Source of the DNA: an uncultured Erysipelotrichaceae bacterium
GTDB lineage: Bacteria; Bacillota_I; Bacilli_A; RF39; UBA660
DNA: 20,570 bases
Assembly (NCBI GenBank): GCA_902766135.1
Contig: CACXCK010000119.1
Coordinates: 1-20,570 of the forward strand
Direction: 5' to 3'
Shown piece after piece: positions 14,435-20,570 of the stretch. The position numbers were made by a program, and so were the translations under genes. Below the pieces are notes generated by a model. The model saw nothing but the letters and a program-made list of their open reading frames with translations. It was not told where the DNA came from and made no database searches. Within the stretch, counting starts at the first letter, position 1, and every line of letters begins with the position of its first letter.

Positions 14435-14463
14435 ATTCTAAGACAATAATCGCTTTTTGTCAA
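14435..14463 (-). promoter_or_regulatory. Near-consensus promoter of the small charged protein gene
   Basis: On the minus strand: consensus -35 TTGACA (14463-14458), a 17-base spacer, -10 TAGAAT (14440-14435). The start codon at 14401 and its AGGGGG site lie downstream. This is the closest match to a vegetative sigma-factor promoter in the window. Confidence 0.8.
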
Positions 14464-14470
14464 GTATAAA

Positions 14471-14500
14471 TTGCTTTTGACTATTATTATGTGATAAAAT
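14471..14500 (+). promoter_or_regulatory. Promoter of tgt
   Basis: TTGCTT (14471-14476), an 18-base spacer, and TAAAAT (14495-14500) with extended element TG-A (14492-14494). AGGTG (14511-14515) leads into the tgt start at 14521. It is back to back with the minus-strand promoter at 14435-14463. Confidence 0.6.
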
Positions 14501-14520
14501 CTTTGTAGCGAGGTGCAAAT

Positions 14521-15642
14521 ATGACAGTTGAGTTTAAACTATTAAAAACAGAAGCAAATACCAAAGCAAGACTTGGAAAAATAATGTATAACGGTAAATC
14601 TTATGAAACACCAATGTTCATGCCCGTGGGTACCCAAGCAACAGTAAAAACATTGAGCCCCGAAGAAATAAAAGAAACAAAATCCGGTATAGTCTTAGCC
14701 AATACCTATCATTTATGGCTAAGACCAGGAGAAGAAATTATTAAATCTGCCGGCGGCCTTCATAAGTTTATGAATTATGATGGACCAATTCTTACTGATT
14801 CAGGTGGATTTCAAGTTTTTTCTCTTGCTCGTCCTAAAGACATTACAGAAAGTGGTGTTCATTTTAAAAATCAATATAACGGTGATGCTCTTCTTTTAAC
14901 GCCAGAAAAATCTATTCAAATTCAGGAAGACTTAGGAAGTGATATCTTAATGAGTTTTGATGAATGCGTAGGCCTTCCAGCTCCATATGAATACTGTGCT
15001 AGAAGTGTTGAAAGAACCCTACGCTGGGCTAAACGTGGCAAAGACGTCTTCCATCACAATAATCAAATATTATTTGGTATAGTCCAAGGTGGACCATATG
15101 AAGACCTGCGTCGTCACTGTGCCGAAGAACTAGTAAAAATGGATTTTGACGGTTACTCAATTGGTGGCACAAGTGTAGGTGAGGATAAAGAAACTCAATA
15201 CAAAATGGTTGAATATTCTACACCATACTTACCAGAGGATAAACTAAGATACCTAATGGGCGTAGGTGATCCCATTGACTTAGTGGAAAATGTTATAAGA
15301 GGTGTTGACATTTTTGACTGCGTATCACCAACACGTCTTGCTCGTCATGGCCATGCTTATACAAAATATGGTAAAATAAATATTAAGAATAATAAATACA
15401 AAACAGATTTTACGCCTATAGAAGAATCCTGTGATTGCTATGCTTGCCAAAACTATACTAAAGCCTACATTAGCCACTTAATTAGAACCGAAGAAACCTT
15501 TGGGGCAAGACTATTATCTATTCATAATATCCGTTATTTAGTAAGACTTATGGAAGGTATAAGAGAAGCCATCAAGAATGATAATATCTTATCATTTAGA
15601 GAAGATTTTATCAAAAACTACTATGGAGGTAAGAATGACTAA
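14521..15642 (+). CDS. tgt: tRNA-guanine transglycosylase (bacterial Tgt)
   Basis: Tgt swaps guanine-34 of His, Tyr, Asn and Asp tRNAs for the queuine precursor preQ1. The 373 residues contain the active-site DSGGFQVFS (D93), the second catalytic Asp in the GVDIFDCVSPTR segment (D263/D266), and zinc ligands C304, C306, C309 and H335, all in family positions. Length is normal. It lies downstream of queA but in a separate transcription unit with its own promoter. The 3' end overlaps the next membrane-protein gene by eight bases (ATGACTAA), so the two are probably co-translated. Confidence 0.98.
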   Translation: MTVEFKLLKTEANTKARLGKIMYNGKSYETPMFMPVGTQATVKTLSPEEIKETKSGIVLANTYHLWLRPGEEIIKSAGGLHKFMNYDGPILTDSGGFQVFSLARPKDITESGVHFKNQYNGDALLLTPEKSIQIQEDLGSDILMSFDECVGLPAPYEYCARSVERTLRWAKRGKDVFHHNNQILFGIVQGGPYEDLRRHCAEELVKMDFDGYSIGGTSVGEDKETQYKMVEYSTPYLPEDKLRYLMGVGDPIDLVENVIRGVDIFDCVSPTRLARHGHAYTKYGKINIKNNKYKTDFTPIEESCDCYACQNYTKAYISHLIRTEETFGARLLSIHNIRYLVRLMEGIREAIKNDNILSFREDFIKNYYGGKND

Positions 15643-15940
15643 TGCACGAATAATTCTTTGGACACTGATTATATCCCTTATACTTATCCTAGGATTCTCA
15701 TACTATAAAATAAATAAAGAAAAACATGAAGAAATCTATAAAGTAATTAATAAGAAAATAATTGACCGCGCTAAAGACTGTGTCCATGATGACAAATGTG
15801 GTGCTAACATGACTTTAGGCGAACTTATTAATAATGGTTATTTAGATCCAATTGTTGATCCTGATACAAAAGAATACTATAATCGTGCTTCAACAATCAA
15901 AATAGAAAATGGTAATTATATTTTTACCCCTTCTTACTAA
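15635..15940 (+). CDS. Small single-pass membrane protein in the YajC position
   Basis: A 101-residue protein with an N-terminal membrane helix (about 5-24) and a soluble part that starts with a charged helix. It contains C49 and C55 (CVHDDKC) and continues 'MTLGELINNGYLDPIVDPDTKEYYN' to 'GNYIFTPSY'. That last portion looks like a small domain that I associate with prepilin-derived exported proteins of related Bacillota, but I cannot name the family. There is no prepilin cleavage glycine. It occupies the place of yajC after tgt but lacks the YajC 'GDxVxTxGGxxGxV' core. GGAGGTAAGA precedes ATG 15635, which overlaps the tgt stop; the next gene converges on it and overlaps by 17 bases. Confidence 0.75.
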   Translation: MTNARIILWTLIISLILILGFSYYKINKEKHEEIYKVINKKIIDRAKDCVHDDKCGANMTLGELINNGYLDPIVDPDTKEYYNRASTIKIENGNYIFTPSY

Positions 15941-16286
15941 TTCCAACCATTGACCCAAAAGTACTTGAAAGAAGTAAGACAACATAATATACTAACTGTT
16001 CAAAATGAAAACCAGCTCTTAAAAAGAGTACATTAATTATAATAAATAGGAATATCAAAGAAGAACCAACCTTTATACCTTCTAGATATCCTTTTTTTAA
16101 TGCTTTACTTCCAAATTTAAAACCAATAAAAGAAAAAATTATTACCATGGCTAGAAAAGAAATAATGTTACATCCATTAGAATAAACAATATGAAAATAA
16201 TTTAGAATAGTTAAAATGAGGCTTAGAATAAAAACATAACTCAAAAACAAAGCTATCCAAGTTACATAATAATTTTTAAATTTCAT
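15924..16286 (-). CDS. TIGR04086 family (YrzE-like) membrane protein
   Basis: A 120-residue protein with four predicted membrane helices (about 9-28, 38-58, 72-90 and 96-114), matching TIGR04086/YrzE proteins in length and layout, including the central 'GxxxGxKAxKKGYLEGxxxG' type loop seen as FGSKALKKGYLEGIKVG. Its function is unknown. In B. subtilis yrzE also lies downstream of tgt-yrbF and before a DUF421 gene. Here it is inverted, converging on and overlapping the 101-residue gene and diverging from the DUF421 gene. GGTGATTA precedes the start on the minus strand. Confidence 0.75.
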   Translation of the reverse strand: MKFKNYYVTWIALFLSYVFILSLILTILNYFHIVYSNGCNIISFLAMVIIFSFIGFKFGSKALKKGYLEGIKVGSSLIFLFIIINVLFLRAGFHFEQLVYYVVLLLSSTFGSMVGISKKG

Positions 16287-16342
16287 TTAATCACCAGTAT
16301 AAATATATGCACTACGTACCCATAATATAATTGGTGAATATA

Positions 16343-16996
16343 ATGAATACAATTGGTTCCATCATTTTTAGAACAATCTTCTTTTATTTTTTTATTATTT
16401 TCTTATATCGCATAATGGGGAAAAGAGAAGTTGGAGAGCTAGGTATAATAGATTTAATTGTCTCAATTTTAATGGCCGAACTAGTGGCTATCTCAATTGA
16501 AAACTTAGACCAAAATCTATGGCTTACAATCCTTCCTTTAATCGTCTTAGGCTTATTAGAAGTAACATTAGCATTTATTAGTACTAAGTCACGTCATTTT
16601 CGTCTTTTTATGGACGGCAAGCCATCTCTAATTATTTGCCGTGGTAAAATTAACTATCACGAAATGATTAAACAACGCTACAGCATGGATGACTTATTAC
16701 TATCCTTAAGAATAAACGGTATTAAAAGGATTAGCGAAGTTGAATATGCCTTCCTAGAGACCAATGGTAGGCTCTCAATTTTTAAATACACAAAGGATAA
16801 ACAAAAAGGTGCATACCCAATGCCTTTAATATTAGATGGTGTAGTAGACAAAGAAACACTTAATTTTATAAATAAAAGTAACACCTGGCTAAAACAAGAA
16901 CTAACTAAAAAAAGAATTCATTTAACAGATATTTTCTATGCTTTTTATAATAACCAAAAAATATATATAATCAAAAAAGAAGATTTAAACTTTTAG
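16343..16996 (+). CDS. DUF421 (YetF/YrbG-like) membrane protein
   Basis: A 217-residue member of the DUF421 family. It has three N-terminal membrane helices (about 6-24, 34-52 and 58-80), the signature GKRE at 26-29 after the first helix, and then a cytoplasmic domain with DGKP at 91-94, 'LLLSLRINGI' and 'EVEYAFLETNGRLSIF'. Members of this family are of unclear function. ATG 16343 is chosen over an in-frame TTG or GTG because GGTGA at 16333-16337 is five bases upstream. B. subtilis has YrbG (DUF421) at the equivalent position in the ruvAB-queA-tgt neighbourhood. Confidence 0.9.
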   Translation: MNTIGSIIFRTIFFYFFIIFLYRIMGKREVGELGIIDLIVSILMAELVAISIENLDQNLWLTILPLIVLGLLEVTLAFISTKSRHFRLFMDGKPSLIICRGKINYHEMIKQRYSMDDLLLSLRINGIKRISEVEYAFLETNGRLSIFKYTKDKQKGAYPMPLILDGVVDKETLNFINKSNTWLKQELTKKRIHLTDIFYAFYNNQKIYIIKKEDLNF

Positions 16997-17013
16997 AGTC
17001 ACGAAAAAAATGT

Positions 17014-17019
17014 TACAAT
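17014..17019 (+). promoter_or_regulatory. Possible extended -10 element of the recD2 promoter
   Basis: TACAAT at 17014-17019 is preceded by TG-T (17011-17013). The -35 region is weak (TTTTAG at 16991-16996 with 17-base spacing). AAGGAG lies just before the recD2 start. Confidence 0.45.
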
Positions 17020-17038
17020 AATCCCATAAGGAGAAAAT

Positions 17039-19234
17039 ATGACTAGCATAAAAGGTAACATAAGACAAATAATATTTCAAAGTGATTCAGGCTTCTTAGT
17101 AGGCTTATTTAAAGTTAAAGAAGCATCAAACGATTTAAAAGATATTGAACATAAAACCGTCACTATTACTGGCACTTTCGCAAGTATTAGTGAAACAGAC
17201 ACCTATCTTTTAAAAGGCGAATATATCAACCATGATAGATATGGATATCAATTTAAAGTAGAAGAATATGAACATGTCATACCAGAAGGAAAAGATGCTT
17301 TAATAGAATTTCTATCTAGTTCATTAATTAAAGGATGTGGCTTAAAAACAGCCGAAAGTATCGTTAACACCTTAGGGGATGATGCCCTAACAAAAATTAA
17401 AGAAGATATCAATAATCTCTATTTAGTTCCCAATATGACTCCAAAAAGAGCCCAAAATATCTATACAAGCATTCTTAGTTATTCCAATACAGACGATATG
17501 CTTCTAAAACTAAAAGAATATGGTTTTAGCATTCAAGAAAGTACAAAAATAGTTAAAAAATATCTTAGTAACACCCTTGTTTTCTTAGAAGAAAATATGT
17601 ATGTATTTAAAGATTTAGTCCCATTTGATAAACTAGATAACATCTATAAAGAGCATTATAAAAGTGATTCTCCAGTTAGAATAAAAGAGTGTATGTTAGA
17701 AGGAATGTCTAGACTAAGCGATACAACAGGTAACACTTACTATAATGAAGAAGAAATAATAGATGCTATAAAAGTATGGTTTAAAATTATTCTCAATGAG
17801 ACTGACATTGATGAATACCTAGATGATTTATTAAAAGAAGATAAAATTGTTATTGAGAATGATCACATCTTCTTAAAAGAATACTATGATATGGAATTAA
17901 GTATTGCTGAAAATTTAAGAGCTATTTCATTAAATAAAAAGAAATCTATTACGAACATTTTAGATGAAATTCACGCTCTAGAAAAAGATTTAGGTGTTAC
18001 TTATAATGAATGTCAACGTAGTGCGATTAAAAGAGCCCTAGAAAACCCTATATCCATTATTTCAGGTGGACCTGGAACTGGTAAAACAACCATTGTTAAT
18101 GCTATTACTAAAATATATATTAATTATTACCACTTGACGCCGATTAATATTATCACAAGTATAGCTCTTTTAGCGCCAACAGGAAGAGCAGCCAAAAAAC
18201 TATCAATTAGTACATCTCTCCCAGCCATGACTATTCACCGTTACTTAAAATGGAATAAAGAATCAAATGAATTTGCTATTAATGAATACAATAAAAATCA
18301 TCATAAACTTATCATTATTGACGAGACAAGTATGCTTGATACATTCCTTTTGTATTCATTATTAAATGGAATAGATGAATCATCTCAAGTAATATTTGTT
18401 GGCGACACATTCCAATTGCCTAGTGTAAAAGCAGGAGAAGTTTTAGATGATTTAGTTTCCTCAAAGATGTTCTCATTTACCGAATTAGAAACTATTTATC
18501 GGCAATCTAGCAATTCCTATATTCCAATTTTAGCAAAAGAAATAAAAGAAAAACAAATTGATGATATTTCTCTAAATAAAACAGATGACTATAATTTTAT
18601 TCCATGTCAATCTAAAGATATCAAAGAATACTTAAAACAGATTATAATGAAGTACTTAGAAAGAGATATAACTGTTGACGATATTCAAATACTTGCCCCA
18701 ATGTATAAAGGCGAAAATGGCATCGATAACTTAAATATCATGCTTCAAGATCTATTTAATCCTAAAGACAACACAAAAAAAGAATTTAAATATCTAGATG
18801 TAATATTTAGAGAACAGGATAAAGTTCTTCAATTAGTTAATAATCCAGACTGCAATGTTTACAATGGCGATATTGGCTACATCGAAAACATTACTGAAAA
18901 AGTTCTACCTCGTAAGCATATGGAAATAATTATTAATTTTGATGGTAATAGGGTTACATATCAAAAAGAAGATTTACTATCTATTAAGCACGCCTATGCA
19001 ATGACCATTCATAAAAGTCAGGGTAGTGAATTTCCGCATGTCATAATGCCAATCAGTAAAAACTATTATAAAATGCTTTATAATAAATTAATATATACAG
19101 GCGTATCAAGGGCCAAAAAGACTCTTGTTTTACTAGGCGAAGAAGAATCATTCTACTTAGCTATCAACAATGACTACGCAGCTAATCGTAAAACAACTCT
19201 AACTGAAAAAATAAAGAATACTTTTGCTAAATAA
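17039..19234 (+). CDS. recD2: RecD2-type superfamily 1B DNA helicase
   Basis: A 731-residue 5'-3' helicase of the RecD2 type, which works without RecBC in DNA repair and replication-fork maintenance. The N-terminal OB-like domain (SIKGNIRQIIFQSDSGFLVGLF) and a helix-hairpin-helix region (SSLIKGCGLKTAESIV) precede the motor. Motor motifs are Walker A GGPGTGKTT at 343-351, LLAPTGRAAKKL (Ia), IIDETSML (II), VGDTFQLPSVKAG (III), and near the C-terminus MTIHKSQGSEFPHVIMP (V) and YTGVSRAKKTLVLLG (VI). Length is close to other RecD2 proteins (about 715-800). AAGGAG sits before ATG 17039. Confidence 0.95.
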   Translation: MTSIKGNIRQIIFQSDSGFLVGLFKVKEASNDLKDIEHKTVTITGTFASISETDTYLLKGEYINHDRYGYQFKVEEYEHVIPEGKDALIEFLSSSLIKGCGLKTAESIVNTLGDDALTKIKEDINNLYLVPNMTPKRAQNIYTSILSYSNTDDMLLKLKEYGFSIQESTKIVKKYLSNTLVFLEENMYVFKDLVPFDKLDNIYKEHYKSDSPVRIKECMLEGMSRLSDTTGNTYYNEEEIIDAIKVWFKIILNETDIDEYLDDLLKEDKIVIENDHIFLKEYYDMELSIAENLRAISLNKKKSITNILDEIHALEKDLGVTYNECQRSAIKRALENPISIISGGPGTGKTTIVNAITKIYINYYHLTPINIITSIALLAPTGRAAKKLSISTSLPAMTIHRYLKWNKESNEFAINEYNKNHHKLIIIDETSMLDTFLLYSLLNGIDESSQVIFVGDTFQLPSVKAGEVLDDLVSSKMFSFTELETIYRQSSNSYIPILAKEIKEKQIDDISLNKTDDYNFIPCQSKDIKEYLKQIIMKYLERDITVDDIQILAPMYKGENGIDNLNIMLQDLFNPKDNTKKEFKYLDVIFREQDKVLQLVNNPDCNVYNGDIGYIENITEKVLPRKHMEIIINFDGNRVTYQKEDLLSIKHAYAMTIHKSQGSEFPHVIMPISKNYYKMLYNKLIYTGVSRAKKTLVLLGEEESFYLAINNDYAANRKTTLTEKIKNTFAK

Positions 19235-19260
19235 TCTCATACTATAAATGAGGTGATAAA

Positions 19261-19422
19261 ATGAAAAAAATGTTTATTGGTGGCTTAATGGGTATGGCAG
19301 GAGGCATGACTTTAGCTACATATGTCTTAACCAATCCTAAAACTAAAAAGAATGTCGATAAAATGCTCAACAATGCCATGGATTATGCTAATGATAAAAT
19401 TCATGATATGAAGAGTATGTAA
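19261..19422 (+). CDS. Small membrane-associated protein, YtxH-like
   Basis: A 53-residue reading frame with GAGGTGATAA directly before its ATG. It has a glycine/methionine-rich hydrophobic segment (about 4-22: FIGGLMGMAGGMTLATYVL), then 'TNPKTKKNVDKMLNNAMDYANDKIHDM', a charged amphipathic helix. A hydrophobic N-terminus followed by a Lys/Asp helix resembles small YtxH-type proteins, but the match is by general character only. It lies 26 bases after recD2 and ends at a strong terminator, so it may be co-transcribed with recD2. Confidence 0.7.
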   Translation: MKKMFIGGLMGMAGGMTLATYVLTNPKTKKNVDKMLNNAMDYANDKIHDMKSM

Positions 19423-19423
19423 T

Positions 19424-19449
19424 AAACAAGCATCGCTTGTTTTTTTTTT
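19424..19449 (+). terminator. Intrinsic terminator after the 53-residue protein
   Basis: AAACAAGC (19424-19431), a three-base loop ATC, GCTTGTTT (19435-19442), with a T run 19440-19449. It begins two bases after the stop. The T run joins directly onto the extended -10 element of the next gene. Confidence 0.9.
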
Positions 19450-19457
19450 GATAAAAT
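19449..19457 (+). promoter_or_regulatory. Extended -10 element upstream of the DUF308 gene
   Basis: TG-A-TAAAAT (19449-19457) directly abuts the terminator T run. No -35 is visible at the right distance, since that position lies in the hairpin. Start codon candidates at 19488 and 19509 follow. Confidence 0.5.
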
Positions 19458-19487
19458 GTTATTATTTTAATAGAAAGAAGAATTAAT

Positions 19488-20057
19488 ATGTTATTGGAAG
19501 AAAAAAGTATGTTTGAAAATGTTAAAAAAGTATGTAAAGAATCATTTATTAGTGCTCTTTTACTAGCGATATTAGCAATTGTTTTAATTATGAATAGTGC
19601 CACATTCATGTCTACTGCCATCGATGTTGTAGCATATATTGCCGTATTCATGGGAGTTATGAATTTGGTATTATTTTATCGTATGACAAAAGAGAGTAGA
19701 CAACTTAGTAAAAACTTTCAAAATGGACTTCTATTAATAATGTTTGGCATAATATTTTTTGTTGAAACTGACATCATTAACAAAATGCTATCATTTGTAA
19801 TAGGTAGTTACTTCATTTTTGAATCTACTAATAAAGCTAATTTAGCCATCAATTTAGAACCATATAAAACCCCTGTATGGCTATACTTTTTTGTTATTTC
19901 CTTAACGCAAATACTAGTAGGCTTTCTAATTGTTATTCATCCCTTTGATAGCATAGCCATTCATTTATTTATAGGTATTTCAATTCTAATCTACGAAGCT
20001 TTAACAATTATGGGGAATCTCCTAATTATTTTTGGCTTAAGAGAAAAGAAAGAGTAG
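19488..20057 (+). CDS. DUF308/HdeD-like integral membrane protein
   Basis: A 189-residue polytopic protein with about six membrane helices (around 20-36, 42-64, 80-93, 98-112, 130-150 and 155-183), short loops and a charged C-terminus (LREKKE). Size, helix number and glycine-containing helices such as 'YIAVFMGVMNLVLFYRM' fit the DUF308/HdeD family, linked in enterobacteria to acid resistance; no such role can be assumed here. ATG 19488 has only a weak AGAAAGAAG site. ATG 19509, preceded by GGAAG at 19496-19500, is an alternative that would remove seven residues. Confidence 0.75.
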   Translation: MLLEEKSMFENVKKVCKESFISALLLAILAIVLIMNSATFMSTAIDVVAYIAVFMGVMNLVLFYRMTKESRQLSKNFQNGLLLIMFGIIFFVETDIINKMLSFVIGSYFIFESTNKANLAINLEPYKTPVWLYFFVISLTQILVGFLIVIHPFDSIAIHLFIGISILIYEALTIMGNLLIIFGLREKKE

Positions 20058-20065
20058 GTAGGCAG

Positions 20066-20570
20066 ATGAAAGATAAAAAGGGTTTTATAGCTATTTCACT
20101 TTTATATGCTTTCTTTTTAATATTCATTATGTTAATGGTAGGCATTCTAGCTACTACTACCCAAAACAGAATATTAGTAGGTGCTTTAAAAAATACAATA
20201 AGAGAGAATATTGCTGATAGTATTAATACTTCCTTATTATTTGATACTATTCAAGTAGACAGAGAATATAAGGTAGGTGAAAAAGCTCTATTTGCAGGTG
20301 AAACATGGTTTGTTATCGAAGATAGTGCAAGTGATGCTGAAACAGTTAAACTTATTTTAGCTAGAGTTCTAAGAGAAGATGAGTTAAAAAAATCACTAGG
20401 TGTCACTAAAGCAGGTACAGGTGGTATTGGGGAAGAATATATTCCAAGTGAAATACCAGATTTTTACATGTTAGATAATGAAATATACAAAATAAGAGGT
20501 TGCAGAAACCCATCTAAACACAATCCTGATAATCAATCAAATGAGTTTTGCTTTCGTTACGCTAGTACGG
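20066..20570 (+). CDS. Prepilin-like exported protein, truncated by the window end
   Basis: An open frame from ATG 20066 to the last base, with 168 residues visible. The start MKDKKG|FIAISLLYAFFLIFIML is prepilin-like: basic leader, glycine at 6, Phe at mature position 1, long helix to about 33. Mature position 5 is Ser (S11) rather than Glu. After an alpha-helical stem (to about 60) comes a beta-rich segment 'YKVGEKALFAGETWFVIEDSASD', which resembles the 'W(x)V(I/L)' domains common in exported proteins of gut Bacillota, then C146 and C162. AGGTAGG lies before the ATG, eight bases after the DUF308 stop. The C-terminus and full domain content are outside the window. Confidence 0.72.
   Translation, partial: MKDKKGFIAISLLYAFFLIFIMLMVGILATTTQNRILVGALKNTIRENIADSINTSLLFDTIQVDREYKVGEKALFAGETWFVIEDSASDAETVKLILARVLREDELKKSLGVTKAGTGGIGEEYIPSEIPDFYMLDNEIYKIRGCRNPSKHNPDNQSNEFCFRYAST

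Noticed and set aside
15635..15940. Calling the 101-residue protein YajC by synteny
   Set aside because: It lacks the YajC glycine-rich core and carries a cysteine pair and a different C-terminal domain; position alone is not enough.
16326..16331. TATAAT just upstream of the DUF421 gene as its promoter
   Set aside because: Transcription would begin only a few bases before the ATG, at or after the GGTGA ribosome binding site at 16333-16337, so it is unlikely to be the working -10. No better candidate is clear in this divergent gap.
1..20570. Alternative genetic code, tRNA/rRNA genes, CRISPR arrays, insertion sequences
   Set aside because: TGA acts as a stop in several genes and Trp is TGG. 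I saw no cloverleaf, no regularly spaced repeats, and no transposase or integrase gene or terminal repeats around the Tad island.

Overview
This window comes from an AT-rich monoderm bacterium of the Bacillota (Bacilli side). The backbone gene order obgE ... ruvA-ruvB-queA-tgt-(small membrane protein)-TIGR04086 protein-DUF421 protein resembles the Bacillus subtilis obg ... ruvAB-queA-tgt-yrbF-yrzE-yrbG region. AT richness, short intergenic gaps and a Tad-type pilus locus suggest an uncultured gut lineage near the Mollicutes/RF39/Erysipelotrichia group; this placement is inference. TGA is used as a stop (for example 5269-5271 and 5951-5953) and Trp is TGG, so the Mycoplasma genetic code does not apply.

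Layout. (1) 1-1800: the tail of a truncated gene, its terminator, obgE, and a convergent DUF192 gene. (2) 1820-4985: a two-gene unit encoding membrane-anchored proteins whose exported parts are built from the same roughly 300-residue beta-rich module, two copies in the first and one in the second. I cannot assign a function. (3) 5053-10347: a compact Tad/Flp pilus operon encoding a Flp pilin, TadE-like and TadF/G-like pseudopilins, a CpaE/TadZ ATPase, the TadA/CpaF motor, TadB and TadC platform proteins, and a six-cysteine pseudopilin. It is bounded by an extended -10 promoter and an intrinsic terminator. (4) 10449-14170: ruvA, an unrecognised gene, ruvB, a P-loop kinase and queA, ending at a hairpin shared with a small convergent gene. 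(5) 14219-16996: that small gene, tgt, a small membrane protein in the YajC position, TIGR04086 and DUF421 membrane proteins. (6) 17039-20570: recD2, a 53-residue protein, a DUF308/HdeD-like membrane protein, and a prepilin-like protein cut by the window end.

Regions 2 and 3 together form a surface-apparatus island lodged in a housekeeping neighbourhood of GTPase, Holliday-junction and queuosine genes. Class IVb pilins would be inserted in the membrane, extracted by the TadB/TadC platform driven by TadA, and positioned by CpaE. The two-gene module unit upstream is a candidate accessory, sensor or surface component of the same system. The exported proteins repeatedly carry paired cysteines, suggesting disulphide formation outside the membrane. 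No prepilin peptidase, secretin or CpaB-like gene is in the window.
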